From NCBI RefSeq assembly GCF_000003605.2, contig NW_003149268.1, positions 613,200 to 677,199 on the forward strand: 64,000 nt of DNA. Direction: 5' to 3'. The translations under genes and the position numbers were made by a program. Shown here piece by piece: positions 38,601-50,520 of the stretch. The notes beneath the pieces were generated by a model that saw only the letters and a list, made by a program, of their open reading frames with translations, was not told the DNA's origin and did not search any database. Each line of letters starts with the position of its first letter. Within the stretch, counting starts at the first letter, position 1. The stretch comes from Saccoglossus kowalevskii (lineage: Eukaryota > Hemichordata > Enteropneusta > Harrimaniidae).

Positions 38601-41600
38601 CTCTTAAGCAGTTTGAAAACTAATATAGTTGTTCAAAATCTCCGTATTTGAAATTCTACATTATGTAATTGGATTTTGATTATTTTTGTTGGATCTTTGC
38701 CAGCAACTCGTGATTATTACGCGATGCTAATAGACTGAGTGACACTGGCCAAGTCAGTAGGGGGATACCCATGAACTGGTGACGCTTAGAGCCGTGTGAT
38801 AACAGAAGAGGTTAACCCCATACAAAGTCTGTTTTGCAAAACAAAGAGCATTCTTTATATTGTGTTGACACAGAGGTGACACTTAACATACCAATGCTTA
38901 GCTATACCAAACATACACCCCTCGACAAGTGGTACATTCCTACTGCCCCTTTTCACTCTTTCAAAAGCCCTGTATGTCTGCATTCACACGGTCTTCTTCG
39001 TTGAATAGGGAATTTAATATCTGCTTGAGGTGCTCACAGCTGCCACGACGGCCGCCGCCGCCTGCGTTCCTTAACCTGCGACTTTAATATCTAGATTGTG
39101 CCAGCACTCCTTCACACTCCTGATAAACTTTCTGGGGGAAACAAATATCAGAGTGAGACTTAAGTGTGAAGTTTGCAAGGTAATGGATTACTCAGTTTGT
39201 GGTTTACTACTAACTATGTTTGTCAAAATAATGGGACATCACACAGTTGAATAGCTCCACAAATTTATTGATTGCCTTACTCAGTAAGTATCTGTAAAAG
39301 TCAAGTACAAGATCTATATGTACTTGTATGTTACTCTTGTGGTGTACTTAGACATGCTCTGCTATTTGGACAATCACGCCTTCAATATATAATGTAAACT
39401 GCTTGTAGTAGTTTTGGGTATCTGTAAAGTTTCCCACTTGGATAGCATTCATAACAATTAGGCCACACATTAATCGCCTCACGATGAGTTAAAATTTCAA
39501 CTGGATTCACAAAATCCAAGGAGCGATCGTAATTGTTGAGTCAACTCCGTGGCCTATTCATTCTAAGTGGCCATGAGTTTTCATTCTTTCGGCCTCTACT
39601 CTAAAGAATGAGTTCTTTTGACATCTGCAAGAAATAGCATGGCTATATCGGAGTCAATACAAAGTAGAATAGCGTGAAGGTGCGTAACATAAAAGTATGT
39701 AAATAGGTTAATGTAATTTCATTCATACTCCAGAACGAGCATTCACTGCCATGCAAGTATGTGGTAACTGGAATGTGCAAGGCGCACGTTTCAATTGCCC
39801 TTTGACACATGGCGATCAGAGATAGAAGTTTACATTTATTAAAGTTCATATGTTTTCGTTTTGATAAAATTGAAAATGGATATAATTCAGGACATTGTTG
39901 TTACATGGGGGTGAAAATAGACTTTCTAGATTTTCCAAAGTTTTTGAATTTTCTATCAATTTGGTTAAAAATACCAATCATATCTGAGGGACCTGAGAAG
40001 GGTTGTAAATTTCATGAACTTAAATCGCATGTATATAATCTTCCAAGTACAAATATCAAAGTATAACATATATAAAACCAAACCAATATCTGTCTTGATG
40101 TCGTATCCAATAGTTGAATGCTTGTTGTGAAGAAATCAAAGACAAGATGTATAGTAAAAGCAAATAAAATAAGTAAAGAAGACATGACAGTACCATCTAT
40201 CCATGTATAGTAAAAGTACACATATCAATAACGAGTGGATTTATCTTAACAATACAGATACTTTTATTAATAATCATTATGCTTCCACTAAGTAGAACAG
40301 AAACAGGCTATACAGGCTTCGCAACTGTATAGAACTAACAATTTCTGAACGTAGCTATTTCCTGCCAGCTAGGCGGTTGCACAAGCTGCAAGAGGTCCAA
40401 CTAATAGAAGGGGTATGGTAATGTTGAGCGTATTAGGTGGCCCAGTCGTTGTGCAACCTTGAATTTGAATGATACATTTACAGGGATTGCGTTAGCATTT
40501 TCGTGTGGCAAGTCTCAATAAGAAAATGAAGAGAAATTAACAATATATTCTGTATATCTATACAAATGGAACCTCTTTTTATAATAATATGAGGGTGGGT
40601 CTCTCTATAATATTGGGGGTTGAGAAGAGGAATATGGGGTTAGACACATATACATGTATACATTACATATATGATGTATCAATCTGATTAAAATAACATC
40701 CTAGTTAGAGCTAGTTAGGATTATCAAAACTTAAGATAAAGATGCAGTTTACCTGACAGGTATTTTAATTAGTTAATTAGGAAACCAAGAAGACTTCCCT
40801 TGTCCACAAAACTATATATTTTCGGAAAGCTTATTGTATGAATTTAAAAATTTTGTTAGTATTTTTTTTATTATGGACACTAGTTTGAAATATGCACAAA
40901 AATATGCTTTTTTGGTCAAAAGTGATTTAAAAAAAATAGCTTCTAAACCATGCTTGTTTCCTGTCAAAATTGGTTTATGGGTACATCTGTTTACTATGAC
41001 GAAAGTTCCGTCTTGAAAAGTGTCTACCAGTTGTAAATTTTGCAGGTCAGCAGCTCAAATTTTATTACTTCAAGTTTATGCATAAATTAACACCCAGGCT
41101 AGTTGTCTGTACGATTGCTGTAACACTGTTCAACCAAAAACAATGCCCCGACGGCGTTTTGAAGATAAACACATTGTCAATCATTTGTGAAAATTTCAAA
41201 ACAAAAGGTCAAAGCGTCTAGGAGCTATTTTTTTTAAAGTTCCGGGATATGCACTAAAAAGAAGCCGAGATAATTGCTAATTTGCATAACAATTCATTCA
41301 GTAAGAAGTTTGCTAATGCTCATAATTAAAATGGCTGTAACAGTTCCAAATTTAAACATATTATCATTTTGTTAAAAGTTAAATATAGTGCATAATATGG
41401 AGATCCCGATATTTCTTTTTTTCACCATGTTTCTTTTTTATTTATGTACAGCCTTGCTAAATCTTGCTAAGCATTCAAAAGAGAGAATGTTTGCACCTGT
41501 TATCTATATTTTAAAATCGTTTTTTGAGTATGTTCCACTATTCACAATTCTACAAAATTTTAACAGTATATAGCGTTTGGATAATAAAAAGCAAAAAAAA

Positions 41601-44149
41601 AAAAAATTCACTCCCACGAACCTGCATCTCTACCTTAAAAAGATACCAGCAAATAAATTTTAATAAAATAAAATAAAACATATGAAAATAAACTAGATGA
41701 TATTTGAAAAAAAGCCCTAATTATAAGGAACTTATTTTAATGAAATTGGAGATATCAAATGCAATATTATAGAAATTTTAATATTAGCAAATGAAATATT
41801 ACAGAATACAAAATATGATTTCAAAATGGTTGCAGTTTATGAAAGAAGGTGGTCAAATTAATCTGTTAATTTAGCAATTTCGACTTTAACCCTAATCCTG
41901 TCAACTGCATTTACATTACTTGTAAGAGTTAAGGCAATCCTATCTCATGTACTTCTGGTAAGAGGAAATATTGGTAGTGAATTATTTGGTCTTCAAATTA
42001 ACTCAACAGTTTACTTTTAAAAAAAATTGAAATTCTTTTCTCTTGAGACTGGTCCTTATTTTAAACATTTCTATATTATATCTATATTATGACTTTCCTT
42101 GCTTTGGAATGTAGTAAATATACGAAATAGTTAAACATCATAAAGTATTTTGTAAATTACAAATGTCATATGTATAGGAAACATTAAATATTTTAAGTAA
42201 CTTATTTAAACTTTAAATTGCTAGCTGATCTGTTAGACCTTTCACATAACTTACCAAGATGTGATGAACTAAAAACCAATGTCCAGTCAAATAAATTGTG
42301 CAGCTATAGTTGCCCTCTATAGGATGTTCTGTGAGTAATTTGCTCAGTTATCAAAAGATGAATGAGAATTCATATTTGATTCGGTCCGATCTTAGGTGTT
42401 TTTTTTTAGAAAACAGAAAATAAGTACCCAAATGGTGCCATATTTGGTTATCTTTGCATACTTCCATAGTTGTTATGCAGAGCCATGTTTGATACCATGC
42501 AATGTACATGTAAACATGTATTAAAATTACATTGTTTACATGAACTTCAAAAACGACAGTGTTTTAGCATTTATCAGTGAAATAAGCAAAAATTAACCTC
42601 AACGATTCAACAAAAATAACAATTTTATAGCTGTATCAATTTAAAGAAATAAACCCCTTTTAAATATGGCCAACCTGAAAGTAAATACCGACACTATAAT
42701 AAATAATAGGAGGTTATTTTGAGGATACCTCAAAGTATGCATGAAGACAGTACAGCTGGAATATCGACCGACGCGCAGAGGATGTTGATGCACAACGTAC
42801 TGTCTGACAGTGTAAATTTTTTCCTTCCAAGGATACATCATTGAAATGCCAAAATCCTAAATTTTAGTCCAGTCAAACTCTGGTGGCAGCCATGTTTGTT
42901 TTTATTAATAGATCATTCCATATTTGGAATTCACATTTCCTAATATGGTAGGATGAAAATACCCCGTAAAATACCGCAAAATTACGGCACACTGTAACTT
43001 ATGGCACTACGGTGACAGATGTATAATAATAAAGATTCATCTTACGTAGGAAAAAATGAACTTCCTGTAGGTGCACAAGAGCGGCCATTGATTGATGACA
43101 TGTAACTGGAACACACATACTCTTTCAAATATTTGACAGTTTTTGTTCTTTTATTATATCTAATAACAATTTGAATGCTAAAATGTTGACATTATTATTT
43201 TTCTGTTATTTTGAACCTAAAACCTAAAAAGGTCTTCGTCAAAATAATTGTGTTAAACACTGATGTGAGTTCATATGAGGAAAAAGAAAAAAACATCGAC
43301 AACCGACATTGTAGTATATAACAATGTAACAAGCACCAAAATCATCTTTTGTTACCTTAAATAAACCTACGTAAAATCAACAAAAAAATTATTAAAATTT
43401 TGGTGAAAAAAATTGCAGCGTTTGATGACATATATATATATATATATTTTAATAAATATATATTTGTTAAAATGATTGATTGCAGTGACCTAAAAATGAG
43501 TTTAAATTTGAGCTACTTGCAAATATGCTGTTTGTATATGAGGGACCATATTGAATGCTCAAAGTTATAGTTAATTTTGTGATCATCTTGCACCAGATTA
43601 TGCAGATATTTACCTTTCAGCTTATAAAATTGATACAGATCATGTTGTTCCACATTTCTGATTGGCCGATTGGTACACACATGCAATTGTATAGTTGTTT
43701 TGAGAATATTGGACCAATCCGTTTAGAGGATTATGTCTACAAAATCCGGAATAGTATGAACTTAAGGATAATATAAAATACCATAATAGATTAACATAAC
43801 AAATGAAAACTTAAACCACACATAGTAGCTTAACCCAAATCATTGGAGCCTGTCCTGCAAACAATGAAATCAACAGGGAATAAATCTACCTAATAAATTT
43901 CAGCTTTTAAGGAGGGAAGGAGGGATGTTGAATGAATGACATTGTGAATGACCGGACATTCCAATCCATTCTCTTCATGCAGATGCTACGTATATGCAAC
44001 TATCAAATCTTTGTCCATGAACATGCCGTACAGAGAAACGTACGTCGCATGAAATATCGTTTTATTTGTGTTCACTGAACAAATGCATCTGGCAGCAAGC
44101 GTGTATTTCATGGCCATGCGGCACAGGTTGTATTTGCCTTTTATAAACC

Positions 44150-44344
44150 CTTCGGGAGACAGTTTTTTTCCCGCTAAAATGTGTAACCAACATTTTTTCT
44201 TTTTTTTTATGTATTTTCCTGAAATTTTGGACCAAATGAACGCAAGTTCCTATTGGCTAGAGTACCCGATCAAAATTTTGTAAAAAATATGAGAAAAATT
44301 TATTTTGTGAAATATTGTCTCGACTCTGCTGCTCAAAGTGTTAA
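44150..44344 (-). mobile_element. Degenerate dispersed repeat ending CTCAAAGTG-TTAA
   Basis: Read on the minus strand it starts TTAACACTTTGAGCAGC and contains CATTTGGTCCAAAATTTC and TTAGCGGGAAAAAA. This is the same order as the plus-strand copy at 30176 (TTAACCCTTTGAGCACG, TTGGTCCAAAATT). Its far end is not defined. Confidence 0.45.
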
Positions 44345-45287
44345 ATGTTTTTATTAAAAATGCTCACACATTGCAAAGGTGATAAAGTTTGTTTTGTAGT
44401 GAATGAAATAAACATGGCTTACCGTATTTGTTAAAAAGTAAGTGCACCAATGTAAATGATATGTTGATACTGTAAACTGTTTAATTTTTCACTGCAAAAA
44501 CTTTCACAATTTCAGGACTTAACGGCCTTTGTAAAGACCAAATTTTGAAACGTCACTGACAATTCTTGTCGCATGAAGACCCCAGAAAATATTGTCACTG
44601 TTACAAAATTTCATTATTTCATTATTTGCAAAAAATCGTTCGTCTCTCTCAAAATAAAACGGGTAAATTCACAGCGTATTATGGATCAGTGAGAATTTGG
44701 TACTGTAAAACCATATAGCATATTCGCAGGGTGTTAAGTTTACGAATTTGCCAGGGAAACGAAGTGTTATATTCAAATTGTTATTTTAATAAATTCATGT
44801 GGATTTACTTTAGTGGAACTCGCTTATCAGCAAAAAGAGCAAAACTAAAAGCCAGTGAATAATTGATTTCTTTATATAGTTTTTAACTCCCATGTGCTTT
44901 TAACAGCAAATCTAAATAAAAACCAAAATAATCTATACAGGCCAACTATACACACAGATTAACGATATATACAAGTTTTATAGCGATCAGCTGAATATTA
45001 TTGGAGTTATCATGCCCACAAGAAAGTTAACGACGACACCGACAACAAACATTTTGCCACTACGATGACTTTCCCTTCACCTTATTATGGTCAAGCCAAT
45101 TAATATAATTTACATATAACAGAGTAATATGGAAGTTGCTGTCTGTGTTGGTACATTTTAATTAGCAACTTAAGTCCATTAATGTGAGTAATTTGGTGAT
45201 TTTTGCAATTTTATAGGGAAATGTTAAATTTGTTGCAAAGGTTGCCTCTCGTATGCTAATTATTTAACAAGTCATTGTCAATGACAC

Positions 45288-46326
45288 GTCCCCGTTCCGT
45301 TCATATTTGAGTGACATATACATTCAAAGCAGATCATGACCGAAATGCACCTGCATATGTACAACACATTGTGCTAAATCTGAACAAAATCCATCCATGC
45401 ATGACTGAGATCGGGTTCTGGAATTGTGAAAATACGTGATTTTGATGCATTTTCGGCCTTAAAATGGCCATCATTCCGCTATTGTTAAGCAGATCATGAA
45501 ACAAATGCACATATCTATTTGTGACATGATGTACCATGTGTGTGTGAAGTTTGAACTTGATCAATCCAGACATGTCTTGGATACGAATCCAGAACTGAAT
45601 TCTTTAACAAAATGGCCGCCAGTCGGCCATTTCGAACTTGATCCGAAAAAAAAAAAAGACGTGCATCAAGGTCCTATTATGTTTAATGTATGTACCAAAT
45701 TTGAACAAAATCCATCAATGCATAACTGAGATACGGGTCCGGAATGGTGAAAATGTGTGATTTCAATGCATTTTCGGCCTTAAAGCGGGCGCCATTTGGC
45801 TATCGTTAATGAGATCATGAAACAAATGCACATACATATTTGTGACATGATGTACCTTGTGTGTGTGAAGTTTGAACTCGATCAATCCAAGCATGTCTCA
45901 GATACGGATCCAGAACTGAATTCTTTAAAACAAAATGACCGCCAGTCGGCCATTTCGAACCCGATCCCAAAAAAAAAATGACGTGCATCAAGGTCCTATT
46001 ATGTTTAATGTATGTACCAAATTTGAACAAAATCCGTCCATGCATAACTGAGATCCGGGTCCGGAATGGTGAAAATGTGCGATTTTGATGCATTTTCGGC
46101 CTTAAAATGGCCGCTATTCGGCTATCGTTAATCGGATCATGAAAAAAATGCATGTGCATATGTCCCATATAATGTGTGATGTATGAGTGAAGTTTGAACT
46201 TAATCGGTCCATGCATGTTCGAGATACAGGTGATCACGGACGCACGGATGCACGGACGGACGGACGGACGGACGCACACAGGGCAAAACATAAGTCCCCG
46301 TTTTCGGACTGCGTCCGAACGGGGAC
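45288..46326. repeat. Compound tandem repeat bounded by GTCCCCG..CGGGGAC
   Basis: Left end GTCCCCGTTCCG at 45288; right end a 33-bp hairpin at 46294-46326 (GTCCCCGTT..AACGGGGAC). Between them a unit of about 322 bp recurs: (A/G)GATCATGAAACAAATGCAC at 45491, 45812 and (changed) 46134, and GGCC(A/G)CCAGTCGGCCATTTCGAA at about 45613 and 45935. A (CGGA)n run sits at 46253-46274. It is non-coding; the open frames inside are repeat shadows. Confidence 0.75.
46253..46274 (+). repeat. (CGGA)n short tandem repeat
   Basis: Five to six CGGA tetranucleotides near the right end of the 45.3-46.3 kb element. Confidence 0.9.
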
Positions 46327-46351
46327 TAATGAACAAGCCATGCATGGCACA

Positions 46352-46924
46352 GTCCCCGTTAGTTATTGAATTTACGATATATTGTTTTGTTTATAGTAAT
46401 ATAGCTGGAACAAAAACATGTCAGAAATATGATTATGATGATTGAGAGATATTGCTCTGGAACAGCATTAATTAAGACAAAATCAGCCATTTTGAATACA
46501 TGTACAATGAATATATAAAATTTGAACATAATCAGTTGAAGCACGTGCATCAGGAACCCATAATGTGTGAACAAAATCCATCTATAAATGCCAGAAATGC
46601 TTGATATTTGATGATTTTTTAGCACAAAAATGGCCACCATTCGACCATTTTGAATAGGATCGTCAAACCAATATATCTGTATATCTATGACATGATTTAT
46701 AATGAATATTTGAAATTTGAACATAATCAGTCAAAGCAAGTCAGAGATATAGCACTAGAACCACATTCATTAAAACAAAATGGCCACCAATCTTATCTGA
46801 AAAACAAAATGATGTGCATCAAGGTCCTATAATGTCTAACGAAGTTTGATTGATTGGTCCAGACATTTCAAATAGCACCTACGCACGGACACACAGAGAT
46901 CAAAACACAAGTCCGAACGGGGAC
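46352..46924. repeat. Second GTCCCCG..CGGGGAC-bounded repeat copy
   Basis: Left end GTCCCCGTTAGTTATTG at 46352, right end GTCCGAACGGGGAC ending at 46924. The inside carries the same motifs as its neighbour (AAAATGGCCACCATTCG, TGCATCAAGGTCCTA, ACGCACGGACACACAGAG), but it is more diverged and about half as long. Only about 25 bp separate the two elements. Confidence 0.65.
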
Positions 46925-49718
46925 TAAAAACACATTACATATGGTCTTGTAGATATTAACAATACTTCCCGTCATGGTCAAGTTGAAGGTCAAAAAACCA
47001 ATATATTGAATGGGTTAAAAAAACTATTGACATGGAGTTTGTGTCTTTCAATAACCCTCCATCTGACAAGCAGTAAAAATATATGTTGCTGTTTTGATTT
47101 TTTTTAAGAGAGCTTTCTTTCTTTGTGACAATTGACTGATTTGAATGGCATTATTGTCAGGAAAGTCTGGTTATTTTATGGTTGTACACCTGATGGTATA
47201 AAAACACCAACCGTCCATTCATGCATGCAGACTAAACAGAACTGTCGAGTTGAAAAACACAACATATTGTTGATTCCTCTGAACCTTCTCCAATCATCCA
47301 AGAGATTAGCTATGAATAATAGATAAGATAACAATTGATTTATGTTAATGAACCAACAATGTTCGGTGGTGGATGCTTCATAACGATTGTCGGTTGTCGG
47401 GTTAACGTCGAGTTTCACAGACTTGGTGGGTATACACGTACAGCGGGGTTCTTCACCTGGTGAGAGTATACTACAAAACTTTTAGTTAATAATTTAGAAT
47501 TTAGTTGCAAGTTGAGAGGTGTATTGAAAAATACTCTCAGTTTCAGATAATAAATCCTGATTGTTTCAGTATATTTCAAAATACCTCAATTTAATATTGG
47601 ACACTTACTTTTTACAACTTTTCGCTAAATTCGAGCAATTTAAAATATTATTTCGTGCACCAGTGTACTGGGGCAACGTTAATTGTTCAAAGCATAACAG
47701 TTGTCGCACCACGTCGCAGTTGCAACTTATAGAGACATATACAACACATGCAAAATACATTGTTTGTTTACCCAAAATTTGAACGTGGGCTTTGCAATGA
47801 TTGTAGCGATTTAACTACCGGTAAACTTGAAGTGAGATTTAGGCTTATATAAAATTATTCATATTAATTTTAACTCATCCATTCAATTTCAATTATATCA
47901 ATGTATTTTGTTTTCGCAAGCATGTGACATTATCAAGTTGGATGAGCGAATGTTAACTGTGAAACAGTTTTTTTTAGCACTGGCAATCTTCAGATGAGTG
48001 CAATAAGGTAAAAAATAATCGTGTTTTGTTCTTTAGACATGTCATCCCAACTGCCAAATCGCACAGCGAATACTATAAAAGCGTACACCTATCACCTTTG
48101 ACTTTAAGCTAAGACTGAACTTTGCATTGATGTATCAACAAACGTACTTTCGTAGCACTGCTCCTAAGTCGTGGCTGGTATTCTATTGTAACGCAAATCA
48201 CCATGAAGTGTTCCCCATGATAACAATACCTTTATTGTGCGTTTTGTGGTTTTTTGCATCGATAGTTCTGTATTGTTTTGTAAAAGAAACGTTGCCCCCG
48301 ATACACTTTGCTTTTACTGTATTGTAATATTGCTCAGTCTATTAAACAAATCTCATCCTTTTTTCAGAAAAAGGGGTACGTCGTATTCAGCTGTTTAAAT
48401 ATTACACTTTATCTCCAATCTGTTGTTTAAAACTACTAGTTTAGCGTTGTGTTTTTAATTGATTTACCTGTAGATTCAAAATACTGATCTTGACAGCTAT
48501 GAGGAGAGAACGTTCACCCATGTCTCATTCATGTCGTAAACCATTTATATTACAATTGTTCACCCCATGTATGTCATCACAGACTAAAAGAAACAAACAC
48601 CATCCCACTTCACGAGAACTTAAAATGTCTAATGTTGTCTTTGTTGGAATAAGGCAGTGGTGTTATTTATTTTTAAGTAGATTGACTCTTGTACATGAAG
48701 TGAAACCAGGTGCGGAACATACATGTTAGATACGATTATTAAAAGCAGAAGCTAGAACACAAGTGAAATTACATTACATTTACCGAATTTTCTATATTGA
48801 CTAGTGAAAATCAATCAATCAAGTATTCGCAATAAGGATTATTGCATGTATAATTACTCAATCGTATTATCATGCAAAACAGATGTAATCTATATTGTCA
48901 TGTATTTCAATATCGATGGACATGCACTACCCAGTCTTTTTAATACATGCTAGTGAAGACAACTTTCAATAGCACTGAAAGCAGATATCTAATGAAAGTT
49001 CCACTAAAATCAAACACTGTGCGAGTGTAAGGGATCTCCCCTCTTGTAGAAATGATAGGAGCAACGTAGAAAACGATGATTGATTTATGATATCATATGC
49101 TGCTCACTAAAAAAAAAAAGACATTACCATAATATCATATACCATTGCGCATGTAACGGTTCAAAGTTCACATTATAACAGGATATTATTTCAGGGGCAT
49201 TCTAGGGGAATACCAGCAAAAAAAAACTAACTGGTACAGACAGTAACTTTCAAGAATGTGGTACATATATTAGTGGGTTAATCATTGGTAAGGGGAGGGA
49301 GGGGGAGCTATAAATTAGTGAAGTACATATATAGTTACAATATTACTATGAACATAAGGTCACATGCTTTACAGGGCGTGTTAAACCTGGGATAATACTG
49401 ATATGTTTATATCATAATTCTCTAATAATGATTAATTTCAAGGCAATAACACAGAATTTACCGTCCTTGGCAACGGTTGTTGCAGTGATACAACCAACTC
49501 GAGGATTTGTTTTGTAAGAACTGACAAAGTGAAAATATGTTGCCATGCTAAAATATACAAGTAGGTCATCAGGTCGAACTGTTTTGTAAACAGCTGTTTT
49601 GGCGAGTGCGAAACTGAGCGCATATGTTTTTCCACCCATTGAGTTGTTTTATCAACAAGATAGGTATAGCACACATTTTTAATATTCTTCCTGAATACAT
49701 GGATTCATTTCGCGTGAA

Positions 49719-49941
49719 TTAAGCCTTTTTTTCTACTCAAATTTGTATAAATTTATTTTCTGTCATTTTTTACTGAATTCATTCTTAATTTAGGACCAGA
49801 CAGACACAATGTAACATTGCTCATAGTTTTGGATCAAAATGTTTGAAATTTTCAAAACATTTCATGTGGAAAAGATCAGATTATAGATGAAACTATATTG
49901 TGGATGGTACCTGAAGTTGACGTTGGCGCTCAAAGGGTTAG
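49719..49941 (-). mobile_element. TTAA-type short element, minus orientation
   Basis: Left end TTAAGCCTTTTT at 49719. The right end reads GGCGCTCAAAGGG-TTAG (one base from TTAA). On the minus strand this is TAACCCTTTGAGCGCC, the same start as the copy at 30176. Length is 223 bp, just upstream of the TMEM221-like gene. Confidence 0.5.
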
Positions 49942-50520
49942 GTACAAAAATACGTGTACTCCTAAAAAATTACTTTCCAAAACCAAGGTTTGTTTTCAAT
50001 AACAGAGATAGAAGTGATTGAAATATAGTCGACAATTTGTTCTACATTCCATATTTAATATAAATCTTAATTTCTCTACAGGACAATAGTTGCTATAGAG
50101 GGCTTGATGACCTGAATTGACCTGAAAATCACATCGGTTGACGAGACAAAGCTGATTGAATTCTCCCCAATCAAATGAAACGGGATTAAGCACGCATGGT
50201 CTGACAAACCATCTGACAAGTCCTACATCAACCATCAACTTGTATTTATCACAGAAAAACAAGTTCGAAAATACGGATTTTGGCTATACGAAGTGAATAC
50301 GTTAAATCTGTTTGTATTGTAACAGTAACACGTAGGCTAATATTTTTTACAGTTTTGTACAAAGAAAGGAATCCACAGGTCACAGTTAATCATAAACGTT
50401 GGCTTGTTACAACGGTTTGAAATTAAATTGCAGCGGGATTCAGAAATTCTGGAGATTGTGGGGAGTTCAGAGGAGTTGAATAGCTCCGTAACTGCGGGGA
50501 GCTATTCCGATAGTGTGTTC

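Larger units (their letters stand above)
35645..50520. other. Gene-poor region, about 15 kb
   Basis: The first 1-2 kb may be HACD3-like 3' UTR (AATAAA at about 37279). After that I see no exon with recognisable protein motifs. Contents: AT-rich unique sequence, a small GC-rich patch at 39035-39075, TTAA-type repeats ending near 44344 and 49941, the compound array at 45288-46924, and simple repeats. The open frames at 39809-40066, 45815-46345 and 46359-46724 are either motif-free or lie in the array. Confidence 0.6.

Noticed and set aside
39809-40066. An 85-codon frame in the gene-poor region
   Set aside because: The translation has no recognisable domain, and an equally long minus-strand frame overlaps it; likely chance.
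45496-46724. Open frames of 60-176 codons on both strands at 45-47 kb
   Set aside because: They are shadows of the tandem repeat: each unit gives similar peptides on both strands and none has family motifs.
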